64,000 nucleotides of DNA from JASJBU01 sp963797085 (GCA_963797085.1 CAWCOA010000001.1:237859-301858); one strand, 5' to 3'. Positions 27,421 through 36,497 are shown, counted from the first letter of the stretch. The notes: generated from the sequence alone by a model not told the origin. Numbers and translations are program-made.

Positions 27421-27708
27421 ATGCCTGATACACTGGTTGCACTTTACGTTTTCGTTCTCTCCTGTTTTATCGGTTACTTTGTAATCTGGGGGGTTACGTC
27501 CGCACTGCATACCCCGCTGGTGGCCCTGACCAATGCCATCTCCGGCATTATTATCGTCGGCGCGCTGCTGGTCACCGGTCTCGAATCCGTAGGCACGGTT
27601 GCGGAGATCTTCGGCTTTATCGCGGTGCTGCTGGCATCCATCAATGTATTCGGCGGCTTTCTGGTGACCAACCGAATGCTCGCCATGTTCAAGAAAAAAG
27701 ATAAGTGA
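27421..27708 (+). CDS. pntAB: NAD(P) transhydrogenase alpha subunit, part 2 (membrane)
   Basis: A 95-residue membrane subunit with three spans (about 8-28, 38-58, 63-83). It supplies the first helices of domain II of the proton channel. Typical features are LYVFVLSCFIGYFVIW, TPLVALTNAISGIIIVGAL and the FGGFLVTNRML end followed by FKKKDK. GGGAG lies upstream of the ATG. It sits between pntAA and pntB. Confidence 0.95.
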   Translation: MPDTLVALYVFVLSCFIGYFVIWGVTSALHTPLVALTNAISGIIIVGALLVTGLESVGTVAEIFGFIAVLLASINVFGGFLVTNRMLAMFKKKDK

Positions 27709-27719
27709 GGCGGTAATTG

Positions 27720-29129
27720 ATGGAAATGTCAGCAAACACTCAGGCCATTGCCTATCTGATTTCGGCGATCCTTTTCATTCTCGCATTGAAGGGGCTGACC
27801 CATCCGGCATCCGCCCGGCGGGGTAACTATCTGGCAATGATTGGCATGGTGATCGCTATCGCCGCCACCCTGATGGGCAGCGAGGTCAAATCCTACGGTT
27901 TAATTATCGTCGCCGTCGCGATTGGCGCGGTGGTCGGTTCCGTGGTGGCGGCCAAGGTTCAGATGACCGCCATGCCGCAATTGGTGGCGGCCCTGCACAG
28001 CTTCGTGGGCATGGCAGCGGTCTTGGTGGCGATAGGCACCTATCTCAATCATGCCGCAGCAGGGACCTTGAACCCGGTGATGATGGGTGAACTCTCCGCC
28101 GGCATCATCATCGGTGCGATCACTTTCTCCGGTTCGGTGGTGGCCTTCGCCAAGCTCCAAGGGCTGGTCAGCGGTGCCCCCGTGAAATTTGCCGGGCAGC
28201 ATGCGCTGAATGCCGGAATGGCCATTGCAGCAATAGGATTCGCTATCCATTTCGGTATGACCGAGAGTGTGACTTCATTGATATTGATGACGCTCATCGC
28301 CTTCGTGCTCGGCTTTACCCTGATCATCCCCATCGGCGGCGCGGATATGCCGGTGATCATCTCCATGCTCAACAGCTACTCCGGGTGGGCCGCGGCCGCC
28401 ACCGGTTTCACCCTGGGCAACAATCTGCTGATCATTGTCGGCGCCCTGGTAGGCTTTTCCGGTGCGATTCTCTCCTACATCATGTGCCGGGCAATGAACC
28501 GCTCGATCATCAATGTGGTGTTCGGCGGATTCGGCTCGGATGCCGGTGCGGGCGTGGAATCAGCCGGTGCCCAGGCGGCCCAGAAGGGCGTCAAGTCGGC
28601 CTCGGTGGAGGATGCGATCTACTGGATGGAAGACGCCAACAAGGTCATCATCATCCCCGGTTACGGCATGGCTGTGGCCCAGGCCCAGCATGCGGTCAAG
28701 GAGTTGATGGAACTGCTGGAGGCGCGGGGCGTGGAGGTGAAATTCGCCATACATCCCGTCGCCGGTCGTATGCCGGGTCACATGAATGTGCTGTTGGCGG
28801 AGGCCGATATCCCCTACGATCATGTGCTGGAGATGGATGAGATCAATCCGGAGTTTCCAAGTTGTGACGTGGCCCTGGTGGTGGGTGCCAACGATGTGGT
28901 GAATCCAGCGGCCAAGTCGGACAGCTCGAGCCCGATCTACGGTATGCCGATCATCGAAGCGGCCAAGGCGCGGCAAATCTACTTCTTGAAACGCTCCATG
29001 CGGCCGGGTTACTCCGGGGTGGATAATCTGCTCTTCTATCAGGACAACACCTCGCTGGTGTTTGGCGATGCCAAGGACACCATAGAAGGCATGGCAAACG
29101 CGCTTGAAAGGCGGGGGGCATTGACCTGA
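27720..29129 (+). CDS. pntB: NAD(P) transhydrogenase beta subunit
   Basis: A 469-residue subunit. The first 260 residues are the remaining domain II helices (eight to nine spans). From about 290 comes domain III, the NADP(H)-binding domain, with GYGMAVAQAQ, HPVAGRMPGHMNVLLAEA, VVGANDVVNPAA and KRSMRPGYSGVDN. The ATG at 27720 is chosen over a TTG one codon earlier because GTGAGGCGG sits at the right distance. The operon's natural terminator now lies about 1.07 kb away because an insertion sequence entered 28 bp after the stop codon. Confidence 0.95.
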   Translation: MEMSANTQAIAYLISAILFILALKGLTHPASARRGNYLAMIGMVIAIAATLMGSEVKSYGLIIVAVAIGAVVGSVVAAKVQMTAMPQLVAALHSFVGMAAVLVAIGTYLNHAAAGTLNPVMMGELSAGIIIGAITFSGSVVAFAKLQGLVSGAPVKFAGQHALNAGMAIAAIGFAIHFGMTESVTSLILMTLIAFVLGFTLIIPIGGADMPVIISMLNSYSGWAAAATGFTLGNNLLIIVGALVGFSGAILSYIMCRAMNRSIINVVFGGFGSDAGAGVESAGAQAAQKGVKSASVEDAIYWMEDANKVIIIPGYGMAVAQAQHAVKELMELLEARGVEVKFAIHPVAGRMPGHMNVLLAEADIPYDHVLEMDEINPEFPSCDVALVVGANDVVNPAAKSDSSSPIYGMPIIEAAKARQIYFLKRSMRPGYSGVDNLLFYQDNTSLVFGDAKDTIEGMANALERRGALT

Positions 29130-29157
29130 CGAGTTTGAATGGAATGCTAAAAAAAAA

Positions 29158-30191
29158 GGCTATGTGTGCGTTAAGTGTTGGTCTCCTTCAATAGCTTGAG
29201 CCAGGAACAACGAAGGAGTGAGAGTCTCGGCGAAGCGTTCCAGACATCGTCGCCATCCGAGGTAATTGGGCAGGTACTTGGTTGCGACACCATGGAAGCG
29301 AATCATCCAGGTTTTCAGGCGGCTGTCGTAGGCATTGACGTTCTGAATATGAAAGGCATGATCCACCACGCGAATGCCGGCGCTGAGATTGATTGGCTTA
29401 TGAACGATATGGAGCTGTTTGGAAAAAGCGCGGTAAATGGCATTGCCGTCAGAGCAGAGTACAACGTCGGGGTCCACAATGGGTTCCAGCACCGAGCGGA
29501 TCGCTTGGGTATCGGCTCTATCCAGAACGGCATCGGTTGTGCGGGTACTGCGATCGCGAGCAATTAACACTGGGATCTGCTCCTCAGACAAGCCCCGTTT
29601 TGCCGCGACTCCTCCACGCTTGCGCGCAGGACGTGGTAAATCGCGCTCACCCTTGTGCGATTCGAGAAAATACGTTTCGTCGGCCTCGACAATCCCGTGC
29701 AGATGCTGCGGCTTGGCTTGGGCGGGCAACGCCAAGAATCGATGCCGCCAACGAAAGGACGTATTCTTGTCAATACCACAGCGCCCTGCCGCTTCTCGTA
29801 CCGTTGTGCCTTCGATCAAGGCCTGGGCATACATTGGCCAGCACTCTCGGTGGCGCAAATGAGCCAGCGGCGTGCCGGTAAGGGCATTGAAGGTTCTATG
29901 GCAGACATTGCAGCGATAGCGGGGCAGCCCATGGGCGTTACCCCAATGCCCGCAGGGCGTGTGATGACAGTACGGGCAATGGGGTTCAGGATCCACGATC
30001 GAGCGAATGACATCCTCAGGGCGGTGTTCCTGGTTAAACCACTCGAGTGCCTGCTGCCGTTGGGAGGGTGTTAGTTCGTCGGCTTGCAGGAGCCAGCGGT
30101 GAAAATCATTGGCGCGCATGGTAGGACCTCCGAATTTTCCTCTGTCCTATCATAAGGATAGATCGGACCAACACTTAACGCAGACATAGCC
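29158..30191. mobile_element. IS1595-family insertion sequence (ISXO2-like)
   Basis: A 1034-bp element. The 26-bp terminal inverted repeats match with one mismatch (left end GGCTATGTGTGCGTTAAGTG..., right end the complement of GGCTATGTCTGCGTTAAGTG...). Both ends abut a run of nine A, consistent with an 8-bp A8 target duplication. The single gene is the transposase on the minus strand. It entered the A-tract just before the hairpin of the pnt terminator. Intact ends and an intact transposase suggest it is recent and possibly active. Confidence 0.9.
29160..30119 (-). CDS. IS1595-family transposase
   Basis: A 319-residue transposase. An N-terminal zinc ribbon (C48, C51, C70, C73) is followed by a helical region (VREAAGRCGIDKNTSFRWRH) and the DDE-type ISXO2 domain: D147 in VEADETYF, D224 in LCSDGNAIY and the third position in HIQNVNAYDSR (N/E-type). 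Length and motifs suit the IS1595/ISXO2 group. The stop codon lies in the terminal repeat region of the element. No frameshift is present. Confidence 0.92.
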   Translation of the reverse strand: MRANDFHRWLLQADELTPSQRQQALEWFNQEHRPEDVIRSIVDPEPHCPYCHHTPCGHWGNAHGLPRYRCNVCHRTFNALTGTPLAHLRHRECWPMYAQALIEGTTVREAAGRCGIDKNTSFRWRHRFLALPAQAKPQHLHGIVEADETYFLESHKGERDLPRPARKRGGVAAKRGLSEEQIPVLIARDRSTRTTDAVLDRADTQAIRSVLEPIVDPDVVLCSDGNAIYRAFSKQLHIVHKPINLSAGIRVVDHAFHIQNVNAYDSRLKTWMIRFHGVATKYLPNYLGWRRCLERFAETLTPSLFLAQAIEGDQHLTHT

Positions 30192-30220
30192 AAAAAAAAA
30201 CGGGCTGCGGCCCGTTTTTT
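30192..30220. terminator. Bidirectional Rho-independent terminator, originally of the pnt operon
   Basis: A nine-A run, then the stem CGGGC-tgcg-GCCCG (30201-30214) and a six-T run. The A-run on one side and T-run on the other would serve both strands. The matching A-run right after pntB shows that this hairpin originally stood about 30 bp behind the pntB stop and was displaced by the insertion sequence. Confidence 0.8.
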
Positions 30221-30347
30221 GTGCACTACAAGCTGGATGTTGGCAATGAACAGGGTCAAATCTTAAAATTAAAATCTCTGCATTTGACGTGGACCAGATA
30301 TAAGTATTACCTTTAATCAGAATTGTAAAATAAGTAAGGAGCTTTCC

Positions 30348-30602
30348 ATGTCATTGTCCACTCTTACCTCAAAGGGGACAGATTACTATCCCCAAAGGAT
30401 GTTAGGGATGTTCTGCAACTACACGCCGGGGATAAGATCGAATTTGTGGAAAATGACCGACATGAAATTGTACTCAAGCCTGTTACTAAAAGGGCTGCCG
30501 ATGTTTCTGGGCTTTTAAGTAAGTACAAAAAGAAGAGACCCGGTTTCAATTGAGGAAATGAATAGGGCCATTGCCAATCAGGTTCAAAAGGAAAATCGGT
30601 GA
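30348..30602 (+). pseudogene. Frameshifted AbrB/VapB-type antitoxin
   Basis: GTAAGGAG precedes ATG 30348. Three single extra bases scatter one protein over frames: MSLSTLTSKG | QITIPK | DVRDVLQLHAGDKIEF... | RPVSIEEMNRAIANQVQ ending in TGA 30600-30602. Corrected, it is a SpoVT/AbrB swapped-hairpin antitoxin of about 84 residues with a degron-like tail. The stop overlaps the start of the toxin gene (GTGA). Extra bases lie near GGGGACAG, AAAGGATG and GACCCGG. As it stands no functional antitoxin can be made from this frame. Confidence 0.75.
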
Positions 30603-30995
30603 AGGCGCTGGATACCAATGTTCTCGTTCGCTTTCTGGTTCAGGATGACGAGATTCAGGCATCCAAGGTAGATCAGCTGTTCGCATCTGCTGAACAGGGT
30701 AAAGAAACCCTGTTTATACCATTGCTTGTCGTGCTTGAGCTGATATGGGTCTTGCAATCAGCCTATGGAGTTCAAAAGAAAGGATATCATTCTGGCAATC
30801 AGTGCTTTACTGCAAATGCCTGTTCTGGAGTTTGAAAAGCAACCGGTACTGAGGGAATTTGTCGGATCAGCGGAAGGGTTTAGAGGTGATCTTGCTGATC
30901 TTTTGATAGCTCACTCATCATTGGCCTCAGCCTGTGAACTGGTTTTAACCTTCGATAAAAAGGCTGCCGGATACAGGTATTTTACCCTGATATGA
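30599..30995 (+). pseudogene. Frameshifted PIN-domain (VapC) toxin
   Basis: It starts at GTG 30599, overlapping the antitoxin stop. Frame 1 gives MKALDTNVLVRFLVQDDE (PIN start with the first catalytic Asp, D5) and FIPLLVVLELIWVLQSAY. After one extra G near 30764 the protein continues in the next frame as EFKRKDIILAISALLQ... with GDLADLLIAH and LTFDKKAA, the later acidic positions. Corrected length is about 131 residues, normal for VapC ribonucleases. Toxin and antitoxin are both broken. Confidence 0.75.
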
Positions 30996-31145
30996 ATAGC
31001 ACGTAGATCGAGTGCAATCCGTGAATCTTGCTGAGATCTCCTGGGTTACGCTGCGCTTCACCCAGGCTACAACTGTGTTCTTTCCAAGCTATGATCGGCC
31101 CTGTCATGCATCAATGGGACCGCCTATGGTATAACCCCGCTCACC

Positions 31146-31434
31146 ATGAACCAGCCGTCGCCCGCCTTTCCCGAAATTCGGACTCGATCCTTGCATGGCA
31201 GCTGATCGCTACAGCTTTCGACGGCGGCTGCAGGGGCTGAAAAAAAGAGAGAAGGCTGGGCAGCCCTTCGACCAGGGGTTGGAGAAGCTGATCAGGGACA
31301 TAGACGCTTCTAAAAAGCGCCTCGAGCACCGAAACAGCTGCTTCCTGAACCGAGCTTTCCTGCGGAACTGCCCATCACCGCCCGGGTGGAGGAGATCAAG
31401 AAACTGATCTTGCAACACCAGGTCATCGTGCTCT
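31146..31434 (+). pseudogene. Detached N terminus of hrpA
   Basis: ATG 31146 opens MNQPSPAFPEI, then the frame changes and MAADRYSFRRRLQGLKKRE (from 31195) matches the HrpA N-terminal helix. Another shift near 31331 precedes KQLLPEPSFPAELPITAR, which is then repeated. At least two single-base shifts and a 121-bp tandem duplication separate this piece from the helicase body. Confidence 0.7.
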
Positions 31435-31573
31435 GTGGTGAGACTGGCTCCCAAACAGTTGCTGCCTGAACCGAGCTTTCCTGCGGAACTGCCCATCACC
31501 GCCCGGCTGGAGGAGATCAAGCAACTGATCTATAAACACCAGGTGATCGTTTTATGCGGCGAGACCGGCTCGG
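31332..31573 (+). repeat. Diverged 121-bp tandem duplication in hrpA
   Basis: Unit 1 (31332-31452) and unit 2 (31453-31573) both encode KQLLPEPSFPAELPITARxE, then EIKxLIxxHQVIVLCGETG. They differ at many synonymous sites (for example GTGCTCTGTGGT against GTTTTATGCGGC), so they are not a fresh slip duplication. They look like two alleles joined by recombination. The period of 121 is not a multiple of three. Confidence 0.8.
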
Positions 31574-34500
31574 GCAAGTCGACCCAGCTGCCGAAGATCT
31601 GTCTGAGCCTGGGGCGGGGAGTGGAGGGCACTATCGGTCACACCCAGCCACGGCGCATCGCGGCCCGTACTCTGGCGTCCCGTATCGCCAGCGAGTTGGG
31701 GGTGGAGCCCGGCAGCGCGGTGGGTTACAAGGTGCGCTTCAGCGACCGCACCCGGCCCGATACCCATGTCAAGCTGATGACCGACGGTATCCTGCTGGCG
31801 GAGATCCAGCAGGATCCTTACCTCAATCAGTACGACACCCTGATCATCGACGAGGCCCACGAGCGCAGCCTGAACATCGATTTTATCCTGGGTTTTCTGC
31901 AGCAGTTGCTGCCCCGGCGTCCCGACCTGAAGCTGATCATCACCTCGGCAACCATCGATCCGGACCGTTTCTCCAAACACTTCAGAGATGCCCCGGTGAT
32001 CGAGGTCTCCGGCCGCACCTACCCGGTGGAGCTGCACTATCGGCCTCTGGAGGAGGAGGGGGGTTACGAGCGGGACGATACCATGCAGCAGGCGATCGTC
32101 GATGCGGTGGACGAACTCTCGCGCATCGACCGGGGGGATATCCTGGTGTTCCTCAGCGGCGAGCGGGAGATCCGCGAGACCGCCGAGACCCTGCGCAAAC
32201 ACAAGCTGCAGCTGACCGAGATCCTGCCCCTGTATGCGCGGCTGAGCCCGGCGGAGCAGGGCCAGGTATTCAAGCCCCACGGCAAGCGGCGTATCGTGCT
32301 CGCCACCAACGTGGCGGAGACTTCCCTGACCGTGCCCGGCATCCGTTATGTGATCGACGCCGGCTTCGCCCGCATCAGCCGCTACAGCCATCGCAGCAAG
32401 GTGCAGCGCCTGCCGGTGGAGCGTATCTCCCAGGCCTCCGCTGATCAACGCAAAGGCCGTTGTGGTCGGCTGGCGGCGGGTGTCTGCATCCGGCTCTATT
32501 CGGAGGAGGATTACGAGTCCCGCCAGCCCTTCACCGAGCCGGAGATTCAGCGCACCAATCTGGCCTCGGTAATCCTGCAGATGAAGCTGCTTGGTTTCGG
32601 CGAGATCGAGCAGTTCCCCTTTGTCGATCCACCGGACACGCGGTTGATCAAAGACGGCTACCGGGTGCTGGAGGAGATCGGCGCTATCGGTGGAGACAAG
32701 CGGGTCACCCGACTCGGCAAGCAGCTGGCCCGCCTGCCGGTGGACCCGCGCATCGCCCGCATGCTGCTGGCTGCTACCCACGTCCACTGTCTGCGGGAGG
32801 TGATGGTGATCGCCGCCGCCCTCAGCGTGCAGGACCCAAGAGACCGACCCCTGGAGAAACAACAGCAGGCGGACGAGGCCCACGCCCAGTTCAAGCACGA
32901 TGAATCCGATTTCATGGGTTATCTGCAACTCTGGGATCAGATGGAGGAGCAGCGGCGGCATCTCTCGAAGCATAAGTTCCGCAAACACTGCCGTAACAAC
33001 TTTCTCTCCTGGACCCGCATGCAGGAGTGGCACGATATCCACACTCAGCTGCGCATGCAGATGCACGACATGGGTTTCAAGGAGAATGAGGCCGAGGCGG
33101 GTTATGAGGAGATCCACTGGGCGATTCTCAGCGGCCTGCTGAGCCATATCGGTTTTCGCAGCAAGGAGCGGGACTACCTGGGGGCGCGCAACAGCCGCTT
33201 CCATATCTTTCCCGGTTCCGGGTTGTTCAAGAAACAGCCGAAGTGGGTGATGGCGGCGGAGCTGGTGGAGACCACCAAGCTCTATGCCCGCACTGTCGCC
33301 ACCATTCAGCCGGAGTGGGCAGAGAAGGCCGCCGGTCATCTGCTCAAGCGCAGCTATTCCGAGCCCCACTGGGAGAAGAAGCGCGGCCAGGTGGCGGGCT
33401 ATGAAAAGGTCAGCCTGTTCGGCCTGACCCTGGTGGCGCGGCGCAAGATCAACTTCGGCCCCATCGATCCGCCGGTAGCCAGGGAGATCTTCATCCGTTC
33501 TGCATTAGTCGATGGCGATTTCCACACCCGCGCCCCCTTCTGGAGACATAATCAGGAATTGATCGAGGCGGTGCGGGATCTGGAAGCCAAGTCCCGCCGG
33601 CGGGATATCCTGGTGGACGAGGAGCGGATCTACGAATTCTATGAAAAGCGCATTCCCCGGGACATCTTCAATACACCGGATTTCGAGAAGTGGTTGAAGA
33701 AGAGCGCGAAGCAGCAACCCAAGCTGCTCTATCTCAAGGAATCCGACCTGCTGCGGGAGGATGCGGGACAGGTCTCTGCGGAGCAGTTCCCGGATCACCT
33801 GACGATTAACCGCATGCAGCTGCCCCTGGAATACCATTTCGATCCGGGACAGCAGACTGACGGCGTCGCCTTGGTAGTGCCCCAGAGCGTGTTGAATCAG
33901 GTCACCGAAGAGCGCCTGCAATGGTTGGTCCCCGGGCTGTTGCGGGAACGGGTGGTCGGCCTGTTGCGCGGACTGCCCAAGTCCCTGCGCAAATCCTTCG
34001 TACCGGTGCCGGACTATGCGGATGCCTGCCTCAAGGGGCTGGAGGCCTCAGACCGGCCCCTGGTGCAGGTATTGGGTGAACGCCTCAAGCAGATGACCGG
34101 TGTGCATATCCCGGAGGATGCCTGGAGTGAGGCCGACCTGCCGGAACATCTGCGCATGCAGTTGCGGGTCGTGGATGAAAAGGGCCGGACCCTCGGCACC
34201 AGCCGCCGTCTGGCTGAGGTGAAGCAGCTGGCCGCAAAAAAGGCCCAGACGAGTCCGCATCAGCTGGCGACACCCGGTATGGAGAAAACGGGCGTCAAGA
34301 CCTGGAACTTCGGTAGGCTTCAGCAAAGTGTGAGTGTAGAGCAGGGAGGTATCCGCCTGGTGGGCTTCCCGGCCCTGGTGGACGAAGGGGAGAGCGTGGC
34401 GATCCGTCTGCTGGATTCCGAGCCCGCTGCCCAGCGAAGCCACAAGGCCGGTGTACGACGTCTGGTCATGCTCAAGCTCAATAAGGATATCCGGTATCTG

Positions 34501-34890
34501 CGCAAGAACCTGCCCAACCTGGCGCGCATGCGGCTGCAGTACACCAAGGTGCCGGATGCGCCCAAGGGATTGCGTGTGGAACAACGGCGCAGCCTGGAGG
34601 ATGAGCTGGTATTCCATATCGTCGATCAGACCTTCCTGGATAACGAAGATGAGATCCGTGACGAGCTGAGTTTCCAGCAAAGAGTGGAGAGCAACAACGG
34701 TCAGCTGATAATCGTCGCCAACCGGGTCTGTGCCGAGTTCGCGGATATCATGAATCGTTACCAGCAGGTGAGAAAACGTTTGTCCGAGACAACCCAGATC
34801 AACTGGATCGCCTCTATCGGTGATATGCAGGAGCAGCTGGATCGATTGGTCTACAAAGGATTCCTGCAACAGACCCGGTGGAGAAACTGA
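31435..34890 (+). CDS. hrpA: HrpA DEAH-box ATP-dependent RNA helicase (both ends damaged)
   Basis: An 1151-codon open frame with the complete helicase core. Walker A is GETGSGKST (42-50), Walker B DEAH (139-142), motif III SAT (171-173) and motif VI QRKGRCGR (338-345); the HA2, OB-fold and DUF3418 regions follow. HrpA in Escherichia coli acts in mRNA processing and ribosome rescue and is about 1300 residues long. The GTG at 31435 lies inside a tandem duplication and may be only a restart codon. At the 3' end a CCCC to CCC loss ends the protein at FLQQTRWRN instead of FLQQTPVEKL, removing about 95 residues. Confidence 0.88.
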   Translation: MVRLAPKQLLPEPSFPAELPITARLEEIKQLIYKHQVIVLCGETGSGKSTQLPKICLSLGRGVEGTIGHTQPRRIAARTLASRIASELGVEPGSAVGYKVRFSDRTRPDTHVKLMTDGILLAEIQQDPYLNQYDTLIIDEAHERSLNIDFILGFLQQLLPRRPDLKLIITSATIDPDRFSKHFRDAPVIEVSGRTYPVELHYRPLEEEGGYERDDTMQQAIVDAVDELSRIDRGDILVFLSGEREIRETAETLRKHKLQLTEILPLYARLSPAEQGQVFKPHGKRRIVLATNVAETSLTVPGIRYVIDAGFARISRYSHRSKVQRLPVERISQASADQRKGRCGRLAAGVCIRLYSEEDYESRQPFTEPEIQRTNLASVILQMKLLGFGEIEQFPFVDPPDTRLIKDGYRVLEEIGAIGGDKRVTRLGKQLARLPVDPRIARMLLAATHVHCLREVMVIAAALSVQDPRDRPLEKQQQADEAHAQFKHDESDFMGYLQLWDQMEEQRRHLSKHKFRKHCRNNFLSWTRMQEWHDIHTQLRMQMHDMGFKENEAEAGYEEIHWAILSGLLSHIGFRSKERDYLGARNSRFHIFPGSGLFKKQPKWVMAAELVETTKLYARTVATIQPEWAEKAAGHLLKRSYSEPHWEKKRGQVAGYEKVSLFGLTLVARRKINFGPIDPPVAREIFIRSALVDGDFHTRAPFWRHNQELIEAVRDLEAKSRRRDILVDEERIYEFYEKRIPRDIFNTPDFEKWLKKSAKQQPKLLYLKESDLLREDAGQVSAEQFPDHLTINRMQLPLEYHFDPGQQTDGVALVVPQSVLNQVTEERLQWLVPGLLRERVVGLLRGLPKSLRKSFVPVPDYADACLKGLEASDRPLVQVLGERLKQMTGVHIPEDAWSEADLPEHLRMQLRVVDEKGRTLGTSRRLAEVKQLAAKKAQTSPHQLATPGMEKTGVKTWNFGRLQQSVSVEQGGIRLVGFPALVDEGESVAIRLLDSEPAAQRSHKAGVRRLVMLKLNKDIRYLRKNLPNLARMRLQYTKVPDAPKGLRVEQRRSLEDELVFHIVDQTFLDNEDEIRDELSFQQRVESNNGQLIIVANRVCAEFADIMNRYQQVRKRLSETTQINWIASIGDMQEQLDRLVYKGFLQQTRWRN

Positions 34891-35175
34891 CCGAGCTGCC
34901 CCGCTATCTGCAAGCCATGCTCATGCGTCTGGATAAACTCAAGCATGCCGCAACCAGAGATCAGCAGCATCTGCGGGAATTAGCAGGGGCCTACAGCAAA
35001 TGGCAGGACTGGGATCGGCGTTGCCGCGAAAATAACCGTATTGATGAGCGCATCGAGGAGATCCGCTGGCAGTTCGAGGAATTGCGGGTCTCCCTGTTCG
35101 CCCAAGAGCTGGGCACCGCCTATCCGATCTCCCTCAAGCGCGTCGAAGAAACGCTGGCGGGAGCTGGGCTTGTAA
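34797..35175 (+). repeat. hrpA 3' end, native copy (copy 1 of 3)
   Basis: The 379-bp 3' end of hrpA, from GATCAACTGG to its original stop TAA (35173-35175). It recurs as a full-length copy at 38416-38794 and with an internal 220-bp deletion at 36560-36710. This copy carries two compensating lesions absent from the others: one C missing near 34877 and one extra base near 35152. Confidence 0.88.
34878..35175 (+). pseudogene. Out-of-frame C terminus of hrpA
   Basis: The remaining DUF3418 tail of HrpA (EKLTELPRYLQAMLMRLDKL, AGAYSKWQDWDRRC, LFAQELGTAYPISLKRV). It lies one frame off the helicase body. A further extra base before its end turns KRVEKRWRELGL into KRVEETLAGAGL, read on to a stop at 35192. 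Confidence 0.8.
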
Positions 35176-35192
35176 TGAAACTGATCAGCTGA

Positions 35193-35770
35193 AAAATGTA
35201 AACCGGCATAACCTTCTTACTCAACACCCAGCTCAGTGGCCAATATAAAGAGAATGATATCCTCCTCCAGCGAGAGAGGGCCTGAGTGGGACATCTCATC
35301 AGCAACTGCTTGCTTTGATCTAAAAGCACCTGGATATCATTGCTCAGCCAGAAAACTCACGTGAAGTACCGCGCCCACGATGAGGGTTCAGAGGTTGACC
35401 AGTGCCAATGATGCATGCTAATAATGTGAGAGAGTTCTCGAATTCGTAGTTACCACATCCCTAACCAGGTGTTTATTGGAGCGGCAGCACAGCGTTCGTG
35501 AATTACGACGTTCTATTGCGAAGTATTATCGTGGGTTCTGAGACGCGAGTTATTATACGTGGGGTCAGACTGGTTGAGGATACTGTTTTATGGGTGTCCC
35601 AATCCGTCAGACTGGTGCGATAGCGGCTGCGTACTCTGGAGCGGCTATTGCCGACGGATTTCCTTACACTTGTCGTGGAATAACATAGCAATTCCGGAGT
35701 GAAAATACGCTGACAGGCGATGGTCGCTGATGTTTGGCCAGCCGCATTTGACGTGGGAGACTGCACGACG
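35193..35770. other. Non-coding spacer in the decay zone
   Basis: A 578-bp stretch without a supported gene. It contains TGGGGTCAGACTGGTTGA at 35560-35577, which recurs with one mismatch at 36426-36443. No terminator or promoter is clear. Confidence 0.4.
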
Positions 35771-36171
35771 ATGGTTAAAACGATCACGGTGACCACGCAT
35801 CCTCGTGGCCCTGGTTGCACTGGGCTACTTTTTGATGATGGGAACCGGAAAACCTATTAGCACGGATCTTTCTGTCATTGGTCAGGGCAAGCCGGTTCTG
35901 GTTCTGGCCTATGAGAACTTTTCGCCTACCGGCGGAGAAGCGCTGAATCGCCTGCGCCAGGTAAGGAGCGATTACGATTCGCGGCTTGATTTTGTGGTGG
36001 CCGATTTGGGAACTCCAGCAGGGTCGAGCGTTTGCCAATCGCTATCAGCTGGTCGATGGTCAGGCGGTGTTCCTGAAGCAGGATGGTCAGCTACTGAGGA
36101 TCACAAGCATACCGGCAGACGAACAGGAGTTGCGCAGCCGTCTGGAATCCAAACTGGCGGCTGTGGAATGA
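35771..36171 (+). pseudogene. Frameshifted thioredoxin-fold membrane-anchored protein
   Basis: ATG 35771 begins MVKTITVTT. After a shift near 35800 it continues LVALVALGYFLMMGTGKP (anchor) and QGKPVLVLAYENFSPTGGEA, and after a second shift near 36010 QGRAFANRYQLVDGQAVFLK and DGQLLRITSIPADEQELRSR. The order signal anchor, KPVLVLAY strand and helix, QLVDGQAVF strand suits a thioredoxin-like fold. No CxxC is present, so a redox role is unlikely. It lies between two hrpA tail copies. Confidence 0.55.
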
Positions 36172-36441
36172 GCCTGGCGCTGGATTAGAAGAGAAGGAAG
36201 TACTGGGGTACCGATCAAATTAAGAAGTTGGATCGCTACTCAATGCTGTTGAAAAACAGGTGTGCATTTGGGTAATAGGTGACAGACAGCCAATAACTAC
36301 CACTTCTACCGAACTCCACCACTTATCACAAGAACAAAAAATGTTTTCATAGCTCAAGTTCATGCTGTTTCGCATCGCCATCGGACTGAATAGGTCGCCT
36401 TGGACTACCCCGCCAAGGAGTATCATGGGGTCAGACTCGTT

Positions 36442-36466
36442 GATATGCGATTGATTGGTCTACAAA
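36442..36466 (+). repeat. Vestigial fourth hrpA-tail fragment
   Basis: GATATGCGATTGATTGGTCT and the following ACAAA match the hrpA 3' region (GATATGCAGG...GATCGATTGGTCTACAAAG) with about 15 bp missing in the middle. Short and degenerate, so it is supported only by its position among the other copies. Confidence 0.45.
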
Positions 36467-36497
36467 TGACATCGGTGTCAAAATGACATCGGTGTCA
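36464..36497. repeat. Perfect 17-bp tandem repeat
   Basis: AAATGACATCGGTGTCA occurs twice without a gap at 36464-36480 and 36481-36497. It directly follows the vestigial hrpA fragment and may mark a repair junction. Confidence 0.8.

Noticed and set aside
31552..33369. 605-codon minus-strand frame antisense to hrpA
   Set aside because: A long shadow frame produced by the high GC codon bias of hrpA; the plus strand carries the full helicase motif series.
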